From the NCBI RefSeq assembly GCF_016702655.1, contig NZ_JADJDO010000004.1, forward strand, positions 186,001 to 250,000: DNA of 64,000 nucleotides, in the 5' to 3' direction. The translations under genes were made by a program, and so were the position numbers. Shown here one piece after another: positions 9,160 through 17,909 of the stretch; position 1 is the stretch's first letter; the number at the start of each line of letters is the position of its first letter. The stretch comes from Ideonella sp. GTDB taxonomy: Bacteria; Pseudomonadota; Gammaproteobacteria; Burkholderiales; Burkholderiaceae_C. Below the pieces are notes generated by a model. The model was not told the DNA's origin. It made no database searches and saw only the letters and a list, made by a program, of their open reading frames with translations.

Positions 9160-9905
9160 CAGCCGCCGGACCCCTTCTCGAAGTGCACGACCTCGCCGTC
9201 GGCTACGGCCGCGTCGAAGCCCTGCACCGGGTCGGCCTCGACGTGCGCGCGGGCGAGATCGTGACCGTGATCGGCCCCAACGGTGCCGGCAAGACGACGC
9301 TGCTCGCGTCGCTGATGGGCCTGCTGCCCGCCACCGGCACGCTGCGCTACGACGGGCGCGACCTCGCGCCGCTGCCGGCAGAGGCGCGCGTCGCCGCCGG
9401 GCTGACGCTGGTGCCCGAGCGGCGTGAGCTGTTCGGCGAACTGTCGGTCGAGGACAACCTGCGCCTCGGCGCCTTCCACCGCGTGCGCCACGGCGAGCGC
9501 GGCGCCGACCGCGACCTCGGGCCCGTCTACGATCGCTTCCCGCGCCTGCGCGAGCGGCGTGCGCAGCTCGCGGTCACGCTCTCGGGCGGCGAGCGCCAGA
9601 TGCTCGCCATCGGCCGCGCGCTGATGAGCAAGCCGCGCCTGCTGATGCTCGATGAACCCAGCCTCGGCCTCGCGCCGCGTATCGTGCGCGACATCCTGCG
9701 CATCGTCGCCGAGCTGCGCGCGACCGGCGTCGCGATCCTGCTCGTCGAGCAGAACGCGCGCGCCGCGCTGCAGATCGCCGACCGCGGCTATGTGCTCGAG
9801 ACGGGCGAGATCGCCCTTTCCGGCACCTCGGCCGAACTCTCCGGCAATCCGCGCGTCGTCGAGTCCTACCTCGGCCTGGCCGGCGTGCCTGCAGCCACAC
9901 CATGA
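9156..9905 (+). CDS. livF: ABC transporter ATP-binding protein, LivF type
   Basis: This 249-residue second ATPase of the importer has Walker A IGPNGAGKTT, signature LSGGERQMLAIGRALM, Walker B LLMLDEPSLGLAP and the H-loop-equivalent LVEQNARAAL typical of LivF. The start is the GTG at 9156, overlapping the previous stop (GTGA). An ATG is absent near the conserved N-terminus (PLLEVHDLAVGYG), which supports this choice. With the binding protein, LivH and the LivM-LivG fusion it completes an importer. A gap of 19 nt separates it from the beta-oxidation gene, so transport and catabolism are probably co-transcribed. Confidence 0.94.
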   Translation: MTAAGPLLEVHDLAVGYGRVEALHRVGLDVRAGEIVTVIGPNGAGKTTLLASLMGLLPATGTLRYDGRDLAPLPAEARVAAGLTLVPERRELFGELSVEDNLRLGAFHRVRHGERGADRDLGPVYDRFPRLRERRAQLAVTLSGGERQMLAIGRALMSKPRLLMLDEPSLGLAPRIVRDILRIVAELRATGVAILLVEQNARAALQIADRGYVLETGEIALSGTSAELSGNPRVVESYLGLAGVPAATP

Positions 9906-9924
9906 AGACAACAGCGAGGCCATC

Positions 9925-11949
9925 GTGCAACAACCGCATCCCGCCAATCCCCTGCTGATCATCCCGGCGCGCGCGCAACCGCGCCATGTCGGCGTGATCG
10001 GCGCCGGAACCATCGGCCCCGACATCGCCTACTACCTGCTCGGCGCCGTGCCGGGGCTCAGGGTGACGCTGATCGACATCCGCCAGGCGGCCGTCGACGC
10101 GGCGCTCGCGCGGCTCGCCGAGTACCGCGACAAGGCGGTCGCGCGCGGCAAGCTGTCGGCCGGCGCGGCGCAGGGCCTGCTCGCGGGCCTCGCGGGCGGC
10201 ACCGACTACGACGCGCTCGCGAGCTGCGACTGGGTGCTCGAGGCCGCCACCGAAGACCTCGCGTTGAAGCGCCGCATCTTCGCCGACGTCGAGGCGCGCG
10301 TCGGCGCCGCTGCGGCGATCACGTCGAACACGAGCTCGCTGCCCGCGGCGCGCATCTTTGCCGACCTCGCCCACCCCGAGCGCGCGACGGTGACGCACTT
10401 CTTCGCCCCCGCCTGGCGCAACCCGGCGGTCGAGGTCATCGCCTGGGAACGATCCGACCCCGCGCTCGTCGCCTGGCTGCGCCACTTCTTCTGCGCGACG
10501 GGCAAGCTGCCGCTCGTCACCGCCGACGCGCCCTGCTTCATGCTCGACCGCGTATTCGACAACTGGTGCAACGAGGCCGCGCTGCTGCTCGGCGACGCGA
10601 CCGCCAACGAAATCGACACCGTGGCGACCGAGTTCGTGCACGCGGGCCCGTTCTTCGTCTTGAACCTCGCGCACGGCAACCCGATCATCGTCGAGACCAA
10701 CACGCTGCAGGCCGACGAGGAAGGCGAGCATTACCGCCCTGCGCCCGTCCTGCGCTCGGTCGAGCGCTGGAACGTCGGCGCGAAGACCGAGGTGGCCGGC
10801 GAGCAGCGCGCGCGCATCCGCGACCGGCTGCTCGGCGTGCTGCTGTCGCAGACGGTCGACATCCTCGACCGCGGCATCGGCGATGCGGCCGACCTCGACC
10901 TCGGCTGCCGCACCGCGCTCGGCTTCAAGCGCGGGCCGCTCGAGCTGATGCGCACGCTCGGTGACGCAGAAGTGACGCGCCTGCTCGCGCGCTTTGCCGC
11001 CGAGCGCGCCGGCATGCCGGTCGCGCAGCGCGCGCTGGCCGCGTACCAGCCCGCAACCAGCCACATCCTCGTCGACGAGGTCGCGGCCGAGGGATCGTCG
11101 CTCGTCGTCGTGATCACGCTGCGCCGGCCGGAGGCGATGAATTCGCTCCACGATGCGATGACCGACGAGATCCTGGCCGCGATCCGCGCCCGCCAGGCCG
11201 ACCCTGCGGTCGCCGGCTTCGTGATCACCGGCTACGGGACGAAGGCCTTCTGTTCCGGTGCCGACATCGGGCGCTTCCCGTCGCTGCTCGGCCATGCCGA
11301 CGCGGCGGCGCAGTACGCGCGCGACTGCTCGCGCCTGCTCGTGCACCTCGACGCGATGGCGAAGCCCGTCGTCGCTGCGCTCAACGGCATCGCGCTCGGC
11401 GGCGGCTTCGAGCTCGCGATGCGCTGCCACGGCATCGTCGCGCAGCGCGGTGCGTGGATGCAACTGCCCGAGATCACGCTCGGCATCCTGCCCGGCATCG
11501 GCGCGCTCGCCGTGCCCTACCGCCGCTGGCCGCAGGCGGCGCCGGTGTTCCACGCGATGCTCGCGCGTGCCGAGCGCCTGAAGGCTGCGCAGGCGCACGA
11601 ACTCGGCATCGTCGATGCGCTCGCCGACGATCCCGCGGCGCTGATGAAGGCCGCAGTCGCGCGCGTGCGCGCGCTTTCCGGCCGCGTCGAGCGCATCGCC
11701 GAGGGCGCGATTGCGGTGCCTGCCTTCGAGGCCGGCCCCGCGGTCGCCGCCGACGGCCGCGTGGTGAGCGCGGAGGTCGTCGCGCTGATCGCCGCCGGAG
11801 TGCGCGACGCTGCGGCAGCGACCACGCTCGCCGACGCACTCGAGATCGGCTACCGCGCCTTCGGTGCGACGGCCTGCACGGCAGCAGGGCGCGAAGGGAT
11901 CGCAGCCTTCCTCGCCAAGCGCCAACCCGATTTCGGCCAGACAGGATGA
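9925..11949 (+). CDS. Bifunctional 3-hydroxyacyl-CoA dehydrogenase / enoyl-CoA hydratase (dehydrogenase first)
   Basis: This 674-residue bifunctional beta-oxidation protein starts with a Rossmann fold (VIGAGTIGPDIAYYLLG) for NAD, has the dehydrogenase segment TSNTSSLPAARIF, the catalytic His in VTHFFAPAWRNP, and a dehydrogenase C-terminal region to about residue 375. From about residue 385 it is a crotonase: oxyanion-hole residues in KAFCSGADI and ALGGGFELAM, with the two catalytic glutamates conserved (GGGFE and LPEITLGILPG). The order is the reverse of FadB, where the crotonase comes first. The start is the GTG at 9925; no closer start precedes the fold. It would hydrate an enoyl-CoA and oxidise the product in the pathway opened by the CoA-transferase. 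Confidence 0.9.
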   Translation: MQQPHPANPLLIIPARAQPRHVGVIGAGTIGPDIAYYLLGAVPGLRVTLIDIRQAAVDAALARLAEYRDKAVARGKLSAGAAQGLLAGLAGGTDYDALASCDWVLEAATEDLALKRRIFADVEARVGAAAAITSNTSSLPAARIFADLAHPERATVTHFFAPAWRNPAVEVIAWERSDPALVAWLRHFFCATGKLPLVTADAPCFMLDRVFDNWCNEAALLLGDATANEIDTVATEFVHAGPFFVLNLAHGNPIIVETNTLQADEEGEHYRPAPVLRSVERWNVGAKTEVAGEQRARIRDRLLGVLLSQTVDILDRGIGDAADLDLGCRTALGFKRGPLELMRTLGDAEVTRLLARFAAERAGMPVAQRALAAYQPATSHILVDEVAAEGSSLVVVITLRRPEAMNSLHDAMTDEILAAIRARQADPAVAGFVITGYGTKAFCSGADIGRFPSLLGHADAAAQYARDCSRLLVHLDAMAKPVVAALNGIALGGGFELAMRCHGIVAQRGAWMQLPEITLGILPGIGALAVPYRRWPQAAPVFHAMLARAERLKAAQAHELGIVDALADDPAALMKAAVARVRALSGRVERIAEGAIAVPAFEAGPAVAADGRVVSAEVVALIAAGVRDAAAATTLADALEIGYRAFGATACTAAGREGIAAFLAKRQPDFGQTG

Positions 11950-12938
11950 AGCGCACCATGAAGCCGCTTCGCACCCACTTCCTCCTTGCCGCGCTCTCGC
12001 TGCTCGTGCTCGCCGGGCCCGTGCGCGCGGCCGAGTTCGGGAGCCAGCCGCTGCGCATCGTCGTGCCCTTCCCGCCCGGCGGCGGAACCGACGTCGTCGC
12101 CCGCGCCCTCGCCGAGAAGCTCGGCCCGGCGCTGGGCACGCAGGCGATCGTCGACAACCGTCCGGGCGGCAATTCGGTGATCGCGACACGCTACGTCGCC
12201 GCGTCGCCCGCCGACGGCAACACGCTGCTGCTGACGACCGACATCCATGCCATCAACGCCGCTTACGGCCTGGCGCTGCCCTACGATTCGATCAAGGACT
12301 TCGCTTTCGTCGGCCAGTTGACGACCTCGCCGCTGATGCTGGTCGCCCACCCCTCGCTCGGCGCACGCACGCTGCCCGAGATGGTGACGCTGGCGCGCGC
12401 ACAGCCGGGCAAACTCAGCTTCGCGTCGCTCGGATCGAGCAGCCCGCACTACCTCGGCTTCGAGTGGTTCAAGCGGCTCGCCCGTATCGACGTGATCGAC
12501 GTGCCCTACAAGGGCGGCGGGCAGGCGCTCGTCGACCTGCTCGGCGGCCAGGTCAACCTGTCGCTGATCGTTGCCGGCAACGGCATCCGCCAGGCCAAGG
12601 CGGGCAAGGTCGTCGCGCTCGCGGTGACGAGCCCGGTGCGCACGCCGATCGCGCCCGAGGTGCCGACCGTCGCCGAGAGCGGCTACCCCGAGTTCGCGCT
12701 CGTCAACTGGTACGCGATCCTGGCGCCGGCCGGAACGCCGTCGGCAGTGGTCAGGCGCCTGAACCGCGAGATCGGCGTCGCGCTGCGCGACCCGGCAATC
12801 GCCGAACGCATCGCCGCGTCCGGACTCGAAATCACGACCGGCGGCCCGGCCGATCTCGAGGAACTGTTGCGGCGCGACATCGAGCGCTACCGCCGCATCA
12901 TCACGCTCACCGGCGCCAAGCCCGACGAGCAGCGCTAG
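11946..12938 (+). CDS. Bug/TctC-family periplasmic binding protein
   Basis: This 330-residue protein of the large Bordetella-type Bug family is exported by an N-terminal signal peptide (hydrophobic core HFLLAALSLLVLAGPV, cleavage near RAAE). Family motifs are IVVPFPPGGGTDVVAR, VDNRPGGNSVIA, DVIDVPYKGGGQALVDLL and VPTVAESGYPEF. The ATG at 11946 overlaps the previous stop by 4 nt; an in-frame ATG at 11958 is possible. Bug proteins usually bind carboxylates, sometimes serving a tripartite transporter and often acting as orphan sensors or carriers. No TctA/TctB partner lies beside it, so with an ABC importer already present its job is unclear: orphan uptake protein or ligand sensor. Confidence 0.9.
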   Translation: MKRTMKPLRTHFLLAALSLLVLAGPVRAAEFGSQPLRIVVPFPPGGGTDVVARALAEKLGPALGTQAIVDNRPGGNSVIATRYVAASPADGNTLLLTTDIHAINAAYGLALPYDSIKDFAFVGQLTTSPLMLVAHPSLGARTLPEMVTLARAQPGKLSFASLGSSSPHYLGFEWFKRLARIDVIDVPYKGGGQALVDLLGGQVNLSLIVAGNGIRQAKAGKVVALAVTSPVRTPIAPEVPTVAESGYPEFALVNWYAILAPAGTPSAVVRRLNREIGVALRDPAIAERIAASGLEITTGGPADLEELLRRDIERYRRIITLTGAKPDEQR

Positions 12939-12955
12939 AACGGGAGCCTGGAGCA

Positions 12956-15900
12956 ATGACGCAGCCCGCCGACGTCGCCCTCGACGACAAGTACCGGCTC
13001 GAGTCCGGCCGCGTGTTCGTGACCGGCGTGCAGGCGCTGTCCCGGCTGCCGATGCTGCAGCGCGAACGCGACCGTGCCGCGGGGCTGAACACGGCGGGCT
13101 ATGTCTCGGGCTACCGTGGCTCGCCGCTCGGCGGGCTCGACACCGCGCTGCACGAGGCCGAACCCTTTCTCGCCGCGCACGACGTGCGCTTCCAGCCCGG
13201 CGTCAACGAAGACCTGGCGGCGACCGCCATCTGGGGCACGCAGCAACTGCACCTGCTGCCGGGGGCGAAGAAGGACGGCATCTTCTCGATGTGGTACGGC
13301 AAGGGGCCGGGCGTGGATCGCTGCGGCGACGTGTTCAAGCACGCCAACAACGCCGGCACCTCGCGCCACGGCGGGGTGCTCGTCGTCGCCGGCGACGACC
13401 ACGCGGCGCGCTCGTCTGCGGTGGCGCACCAGAGCGAGCACATCTTCTCGGCCTGCGGCATTCCGGTGCTGGCGCCGGCAAGCGTGCAGGACATCCTCGA
13501 CTACGGCCTGCACGGCTGGGCGATGTCGCGCTACACCGGCTGCTGGGTCGCGCTGAAGCTCTCGGCCGACGTGGTCGAGAGCTCGGCCACGGTCGAGATC
13601 GCCAGCGATCGGGTACAGGTCGAGATCCCGTCCGATTTCGCGCTGCCTGCCGACGGCATGCACATCCGCTGGCCCGACCCGCAGCTCGCGCAGGAACAGC
13701 GCATGCAGGCCTACAAGATCTACGCCGCAGTGGCCTATGCGCGCGTCAACCGCCTCGACCGGCTGGTCTGGGACAGCCCCGACGCGCGCCTCGGCCTGAT
13801 CGCCTGCGGCAAAGCCTGGCTCGACCTGCGCCAGGCCTTGCACGAACTCGGCATCGATGACGAAGCGCAGGCTGCGCGCCTCGGGCTGCGCGTCTACAAG
13901 GTCGGCATGCCCTGGCCGCTCGAGGCCACCGGCGCACGCCGCTTCGCGACCGGGCTCACGGAGATCCTCGTCGTCGAGGAGAAGCGCCAGATCATCGAGT
14001 ACCAGTTGAAGGAGATGCTCTACGACTGGCGCGACGACGTGCGCCCGCGCGTGCTCGGCAAGTTCGACGAGACCGGCGAATGGCCCGCGCCGCCGCACCA
14101 GTGGCTGCTGCCGCCGACCGGCGAGATGACGCCCGCGATCGTCGCGCGCGCGCTCGCGTCGCGGCTGGCGCGCATCGATCCCGATGGGCCCTGGGCCGAG
14201 CGCGCGCAGGCCATCGCCGGACGCGTGCTGCCGCCCGCGCCGCTGCAGCGCACGCCCTACTTCTGCTCGGGCTGCCCGCACAACCGCTCGACGCGCGTGC
14301 CCGAAGGCAGTTGCGCCTTCGGCGGCGTCGGCTGCCATCTGATGGCGGTGGGGATGGAACGCAACACGCTGACGATCAGCCAGATGGGCGGCGAAGGCGC
14401 GGGCTGGATCGGCATGGCCGAGCATGCTGGAACCCAGCACATGTTCGCCAACATGGGCGACGGCACCTACTTCCACTCCGGGCTGCTCGCGATCCGCGCC
14501 GCGATCGCCGCGCGCGTCAACATCACCTACAAGCTGCTCTACAACGACGCCGTCGCGATGACCGGCGGGCAGCCGGTCGACGGGCCGCTCACGGTGCCGC
14601 AGCTCACGCGCCAGATCGCCGCCGAAGGCGTCGAACGCATCGTCGTGCTCGCCGACGACACCCACAAGTACCGGGACCAGCCCCCAAGACGCCTGCGGCG
14701 TCGCCCCCCCACGGGGGAGTCGCCCGCTTGGGGCGGCCCGGCGCGGGCTGCCTCGGGCTTCGCGCCCGGCGTGCGCATCCTGCCGCGCACCGAGCTCGAC
14801 GCGGTGCAGCGCGAGCTGCGCGAGGTGAAGGGCGTGACCATCCTCGTCTACGACCAGACCTGCGCCACCGAGGCGCGGCGGCGGCGCAAGCGTGGCCTGA
14901 TGCCGGCGCCGGACCGGCAGGTGTTCATCAACGACGCCGTCTGCGAAGGCTGCGGCGACTGCAGCGTCAAGTCCAACTGCCTGTCGGTCGTCCCGCTCGT
15001 GACCGAGTTCGGCACCAAGCGCGCGATCGACCCCTTCAGCTGCAACCTCGACCTCTCCTGCCTCGAGGGCTGCTGCCCGGCGCTCGTGACCGTCGAGGGC
15101 GCGAAGCTGAAACGCTCGCAGGGCCTGCCGCTGCCCGGCGAGGCGCTGCCCGAGCCCGCGCTGCCGGCGCTGGACGGGGCCTTCTCGCTGCTCGTCGCCG
15201 GCGTCGGCGGCACCGGCGTCGTGACCGTCGGCGCGCTGCTCGGCATGGCGGCGCACCTCGAGGGCAAGGCGGCGACGGTGCTCGACCAGACCGGCATGTC
15301 GCAAAAGGGCGGCGCGGTGCTGACGCATGTGCGCATCGCCGCCAGCGACGCGGCGCTGCACTCGCCGCGCATCGTCAGCGCCGACCTGCTGCTCGGCTGC
15401 GACCTGCTCGTTGCCGCGTCGCCGGAAGCCCTGCTGCGCGTGCGCGCCGGGCGCACGCGCGCAGTGCTCAACACCGCCGAGGCGATCACCGGCGAGCTCG
15501 TGCGCCACCCCGAGATGCGCTTTCCGCGCAACGCGACGTTGGCGCTGCTGCACGAGGCGCTCGGTGGTCCCGCCGACGAGCTGGACGCGACGCACCTGGC
15601 CGCCACGCTGGCCGGCAACTCGATCGCGACCAACATCTTCCTGCTCGGGTTCGCCTGGCAGCGCGGCTGGGTGCCGGTCGGGCGCGAGGCGCTGATGCGC
15701 GCGATCGAATTGAACGGCGTTGCCGCGGCCGGCAACGCGCACGCCTTCGGCTGGGGCCGGCGCGCAGCGGCCGACCTGCAGCGCACGCTCGCGCGCGCTG
15801 CCGCGGCGCAGGCCACCCCGCCGTCTCAGCGCCTGTCGGCGACGCTCGACGAGTTCATTGCGCGCCGCCGCGCCGCGCTCGTCGCCTTCGGCGGCGAGTC

Positions 15901-16507
15901 GATCGCGCAGCGCTACGCAGCCCTCGTCGATCGCGTGCGTGCCGCCGAGCAGCGCGTCGCGCCGGGCAGCGAGCGCCTTGCGCGCGCCGTCGCGCAACAG
16001 GCGCACCGGCTGCTCGCGTTCAAGGACGAATACGAGGTCGCGCGCCTGTTCAGCGATCCGGCCTTCGACGCCGCGCTCGCCTCGACCTTCGATGGCGACT
16101 TGCGCGTCCACTTCCACCTCGCGTTGCCCTGGCAGCGCGGCGACGGCGCGGGCGGTGAAATCCGCAAGCGCCACTTCGGCCCCTGGATGCGGGGTGCGAT
16201 GCGCCTGCTCGCGCAGGGCCGGCACCTGCGCGGCACGCTGCTCGACCCGCTCGCCTGGACCGCCGAGCGGCGCCTGGCGCGCGCGCTCGCCGCCGACTAC
16301 GAAGACAGTGTCGAGCGCCTGCTGAAGGGCCTGTCCGCAGTCCGACTGGGCGCGGCGGTCGAGATCGCCGAGTGGCCAGCGGACGTGCGCGGCTTCGGCC
16401 CCGTGAAGCAGCGCGCGGCCAACGCGGCCCAGGCCCGGCGCGCGCAGTTGCTCGCGGCCTGGGACGGGGCGCGCAAGCTGCCGGAGCTGGCGCCGCACGC
16501 CGCCTGA
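12956..16507 (+). CDS. Fused indolepyruvate:ferredoxin oxidoreductase (IorA-IorB type)
   Basis: This 1183-residue single-chain 2-oxoacid:ferredoxin oxidoreductase oxidatively decarboxylates arylpyruvates to arylacetyl-CoA, or runs in reverse, with thiamine diphosphate and ferredoxin. The N-terminal pyrimidine-binding region carries TAGYVSGYRGSPLGGLDTAL. The diphosphate-binding region (about residues 430-575) has FCSGCPHNR, GGVGCHLM and MGDGTYFHSG. A Cys-rich segment CEGCGDCSVKSNC at about 662, with later CNLDLSCLEGCC, binds Fe-S. The gamma domain starts at about 745 (LLVAGVGGTGVVTVGALLG), and the C-terminal 300 residues are the conserved tail of this family. Residues about 575-602 are encoded by an inserted palindromic repeat. 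RBS GGGAGCC lies upstream, 17 nt after the Bug gene. Confidence 0.93.
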   Translation: MTQPADVALDDKYRLESGRVFVTGVQALSRLPMLQRERDRAAGLNTAGYVSGYRGSPLGGLDTALHEAEPFLAAHDVRFQPGVNEDLAATAIWGTQQLHLLPGAKKDGIFSMWYGKGPGVDRCGDVFKHANNAGTSRHGGVLVVAGDDHAARSSAVAHQSEHIFSACGIPVLAPASVQDILDYGLHGWAMSRYTGCWVALKLSADVVESSATVEIASDRVQVEIPSDFALPADGMHIRWPDPQLAQEQRMQAYKIYAAVAYARVNRLDRLVWDSPDARLGLIACGKAWLDLRQALHELGIDDEAQAARLGLRVYKVGMPWPLEATGARRFATGLTEILVVEEKRQIIEYQLKEMLYDWRDDVRPRVLGKFDETGEWPAPPHQWLLPPTGEMTPAIVARALASRLARIDPDGPWAERAQAIAGRVLPPAPLQRTPYFCSGCPHNRSTRVPEGSCAFGGVGCHLMAVGMERNTLTISQMGGEGAGWIGMAEHAGTQHMFANMGDGTYFHSGLLAIRAAIAARVNITYKLLYNDAVAMTGGQPVDGPLTVPQLTRQIAAEGVERIVVLADDTHKYRDQPPRRLRRRPPTGESPAWGGPARAASGFAPGVRILPRTELDAVQRELREVKGVTILVYDQTCATEARRRRKRGLMPAPDRQVFINDAVCEGCGDCSVKSNCLSVVPLVTEFGTKRAIDPFSCNLDLSCLEGCCPALVTVEGAKLKRSQGLPLPGEALPEPALPALDGAFSLLVAGVGGTGVVTVGALLGMAAHLEGKAATVLDQTGMSQKGGAVLTHVRIAASDAALHSPRIVSADLLLGCDLLVAASPEALLRVRAGRTRAVLNTAEAITGELVRHPEMRFPRNATLALLHEALGGPADELDATHLAATLAGNSIATNIFLLGFAWQRGWVPVGREALMRAIELNGVAAAGNAHAFGWGRRAAADLQRTLARAAAAQATPPSQRLSATLDEFIARRRAALVAFGGESIAQRYAALVDRVRAAEQRVAPGSERLARAVAQQAHRLLAFKDEYEVARLFSDPAFDAALASTFDGDLRVHFHLALPWQRGDGAGGEIRKRHFGPWMRGAMRLLAQGRHLRGTLLDPLAWTAERRLARALAADYEDSVERLLKGLSAVRLGAAVEIAEWPADVRGFGPVKQRAANAAQARRAQLLAAWDGARKLPELAPHAA
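14679..14764. repeat. GC-rich palindromic repeat inserted in frame in the oxidoreductase gene
   Basis: The segment begins AGCCCCCAAGACGCC, has a C-run followed by ACGGGGGAG, and ends CTTGGGGCGGCCCGGCG plus flank. The same skeleton (CCCCCAAG, C6-7/G5 centre, CTTGGG-GCGGCCCGGCG) recurs at 57524-57607 and in diverged form at about 42500-42556, so it is a dispersed intergenic-type repeat. Here it is read in frame as an Arg/Pro-rich stretch (QPPRRLRRRPPTG and following) between two conserved oxidoreductase segments, DDTHKYRD and FAPGVRILPRTELD, adding about 27 residues without a stop. Confidence 0.8.
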
Positions 16508-16529
16508 AGCTGGTGCGCCGATACGGTGC

Positions 16530-16613
16530 CCCCTCACCCCAACCCTCTCCCCCTTCGGGGGCGAGGGGGCTGCTCCCTCTCCCGCTTGCGGGAGAGGGTT
16601 GGGGTGAGGGGCC
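16530..16613. repeat. Inverted repeat between the oxidoreductase and nnrS-like genes
   Basis: Left arm CCCCTCACCCCAACCCTCTC at about 16530-16551 pairs with the right arm GGGAGAGGGTTGGGGTGAGG at about 16590-16611, with a smaller nested palindrome (CCCCTTCGGGGGCGAGGGGG) in between. Repeats of this sequence type are very common between genes in Proteobacteria. The position just after the oxidoreductase stop suggests it may act as a transcript-end or stabilising hairpin; there is no U-tract. Confidence 0.8.
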
Positions 16614-16663
16614 TTGTTTCATGGGTCGCGGTTCGCACGAACCGCGGTGGAGCGACTGACATC

Positions 16664-17875
16664 GTGCGGTCTGCGCGCCACCGGGGCCTGGCGGCGCTGC
16701 CGCTGCTGGCGAGCGCCTTCCGGCCTTTCTACCTGCTCGGTGCGCTCTATGCGCCGCTGCTCGCGGTAGGCGGCATCGCTGCCTTTGCCGGCGTCGTCGA
16801 TCTCGAGGCGTCGCTCGGCCATGTGCTCTGGCACGGCCACGAGATGCTGTTCGGCTTTGCCGCGGCGATCGTCGTCGGCACGCTGTTGACGGCGTTGCCG
16901 AGTTGGGCCGGCACACCCGAGACCAGCGGCGGCGCGCTGGCTGCACTGGTGCTCGCGTGGCTCGGCGGCCGCATCGCGTTCTGGGGCGCGCCCTGGCTGC
17001 CGGCGGGCGTGGTCGCAATCGCCGACGGCCTGCTCTGGCCACTGCTGCTTGCTCTCCTCGCAGCGCCGGTGTGGCGCGCACCGAACCGCCTGTACCGCCT
17101 GCTTCTGCCCATCGTCGCCGCACTCGCGCTCGCCAACATCGCCTACCACGCGGCGGTGCTGGCCGGCGATGCAGCGCGCGCGGAGCGTGCGCTGCGCACC
17201 GCGGTGTGGGCGCTCGTCGTGCTCTACACGCTCAAGGGCGGCTTGCTGACGCCCATCTTCACCGGCAACGCACTGCGCGCGCACGGCCGCGGCGAGCAGG
17301 CGCGCTTCGCGATGCCGCTCGAGGCGCTCGCGCTCGCGCTGCTCGTCGCGCTCGCGGCGGCAGACCTGCTCGCGGCGGCGGCGCCGGTCACCGGAACGCT
17401 GGCCGCTGCCTGCGCGCTCGTCCACGGCGTGCGCGTTGCGCGCTGGCAGGGCTGGCGCGTCGCCGACCAGCCACTTCTGCCGGCGATGCACCTCGGGTTC
17501 GCGTGGCTGCTCGCGGCGTTCGCGCTCAAGGCGGTCGCGAGCTTCACCGGTCTCGTGCCCGAAGCAGCCTGGCTGCATGCCTTCACCGTCGGCGCCCTCG
17601 GCCTGATGATGCTTGCGCTGATGACGCGCGTCTCGCTGCGCCACACCGGACGCGCGATCGACGTCGCACCGCCTGCGATGCGCGCCGCGGCAGTGCTGAT
17701 GTTCATCGCCGCGGCGCTGCGCCTCGCGGCGACGGTGCACGGCCTGGGCTCCGCGGTCGTCGCGCTCGCGGCCGGATTGTGGGCGCTCGCGTTCGTGGCG
17801 TATCTGTTGCGTTTTGCCGGCGTGCTGGTCGCGCCGAGCCTGCCGCGCCGAGACCGCAGCGGCGCGGCACCGTAG
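16664..17875 (+). CDS. NnrS family membrane protein (first copy)
   Basis: This is an integral membrane protein of about 403 residues with roughly twelve hydrophobic segments. NnrS proteins bind haem/copper and protect against nitric oxide in denitrifiers. The family signatures are present: SAFRPFYLLGALYAP near the N-terminus and the His motif LWHGHEMLFGF near residue 50. I chose the GTG at 16664, preceded by GGTGGAGCG, because an in-frame ATG at 16526 would place the palindromic repeat inside the protein. The gene lies 156 nt after the oxidoreductase gene and 34 nt before the regulator. A second copy lies at 40181-41374. The role in NO metabolism is from family knowledge. Confidence 0.88.
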   Translation: MRSARHRGLAALPLLASAFRPFYLLGALYAPLLAVGGIAAFAGVVDLEASLGHVLWHGHEMLFGFAAAIVVGTLLTALPSWAGTPETSGGALAALVLAWLGGRIAFWGAPWLPAGVVAIADGLLWPLLLALLAAPVWRAPNRLYRLLLPIVAALALANIAYHAAVLAGDAARAERALRTAVWALVVLYTLKGGLLTPIFTGNALRAHGRGEQARFAMPLEALALALLVALAAADLLAAAAPVTGTLAAACALVHGVRVARWQGWRVADQPLLPAMHLGFAWLLAAFALKAVASFTGLVPEAAWLHAFTVGALGLMMLALMTRVSLRHTGRAIDVAPPAMRAAAVLMFIAAALRLAATVHGLGSAVVALAAGLWALAFVAYLLRFAGVLVAPSLPRRDRSGAAP

Positions 17876-17909
17876 GATCAGGCCGTCGTGCCCACTGCAC
17901 CCCGCCCCG

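Noticed and set aside
12935..16537. A 1200-codon open frame on the minus strand opposite the oxidoreductase
   Set aside because: Composition is Arg/Gly/His-rich with no motifs, and it mirrors a gene with clear conserved ThDP, Fe-S and gamma motifs.
16526..16663. Earlier ATG start for the first NnrS gene
   Set aside because: It would make the inverted repeat part of the protein; the GTG at 16664 has a good ribosome binding site and fits family length.
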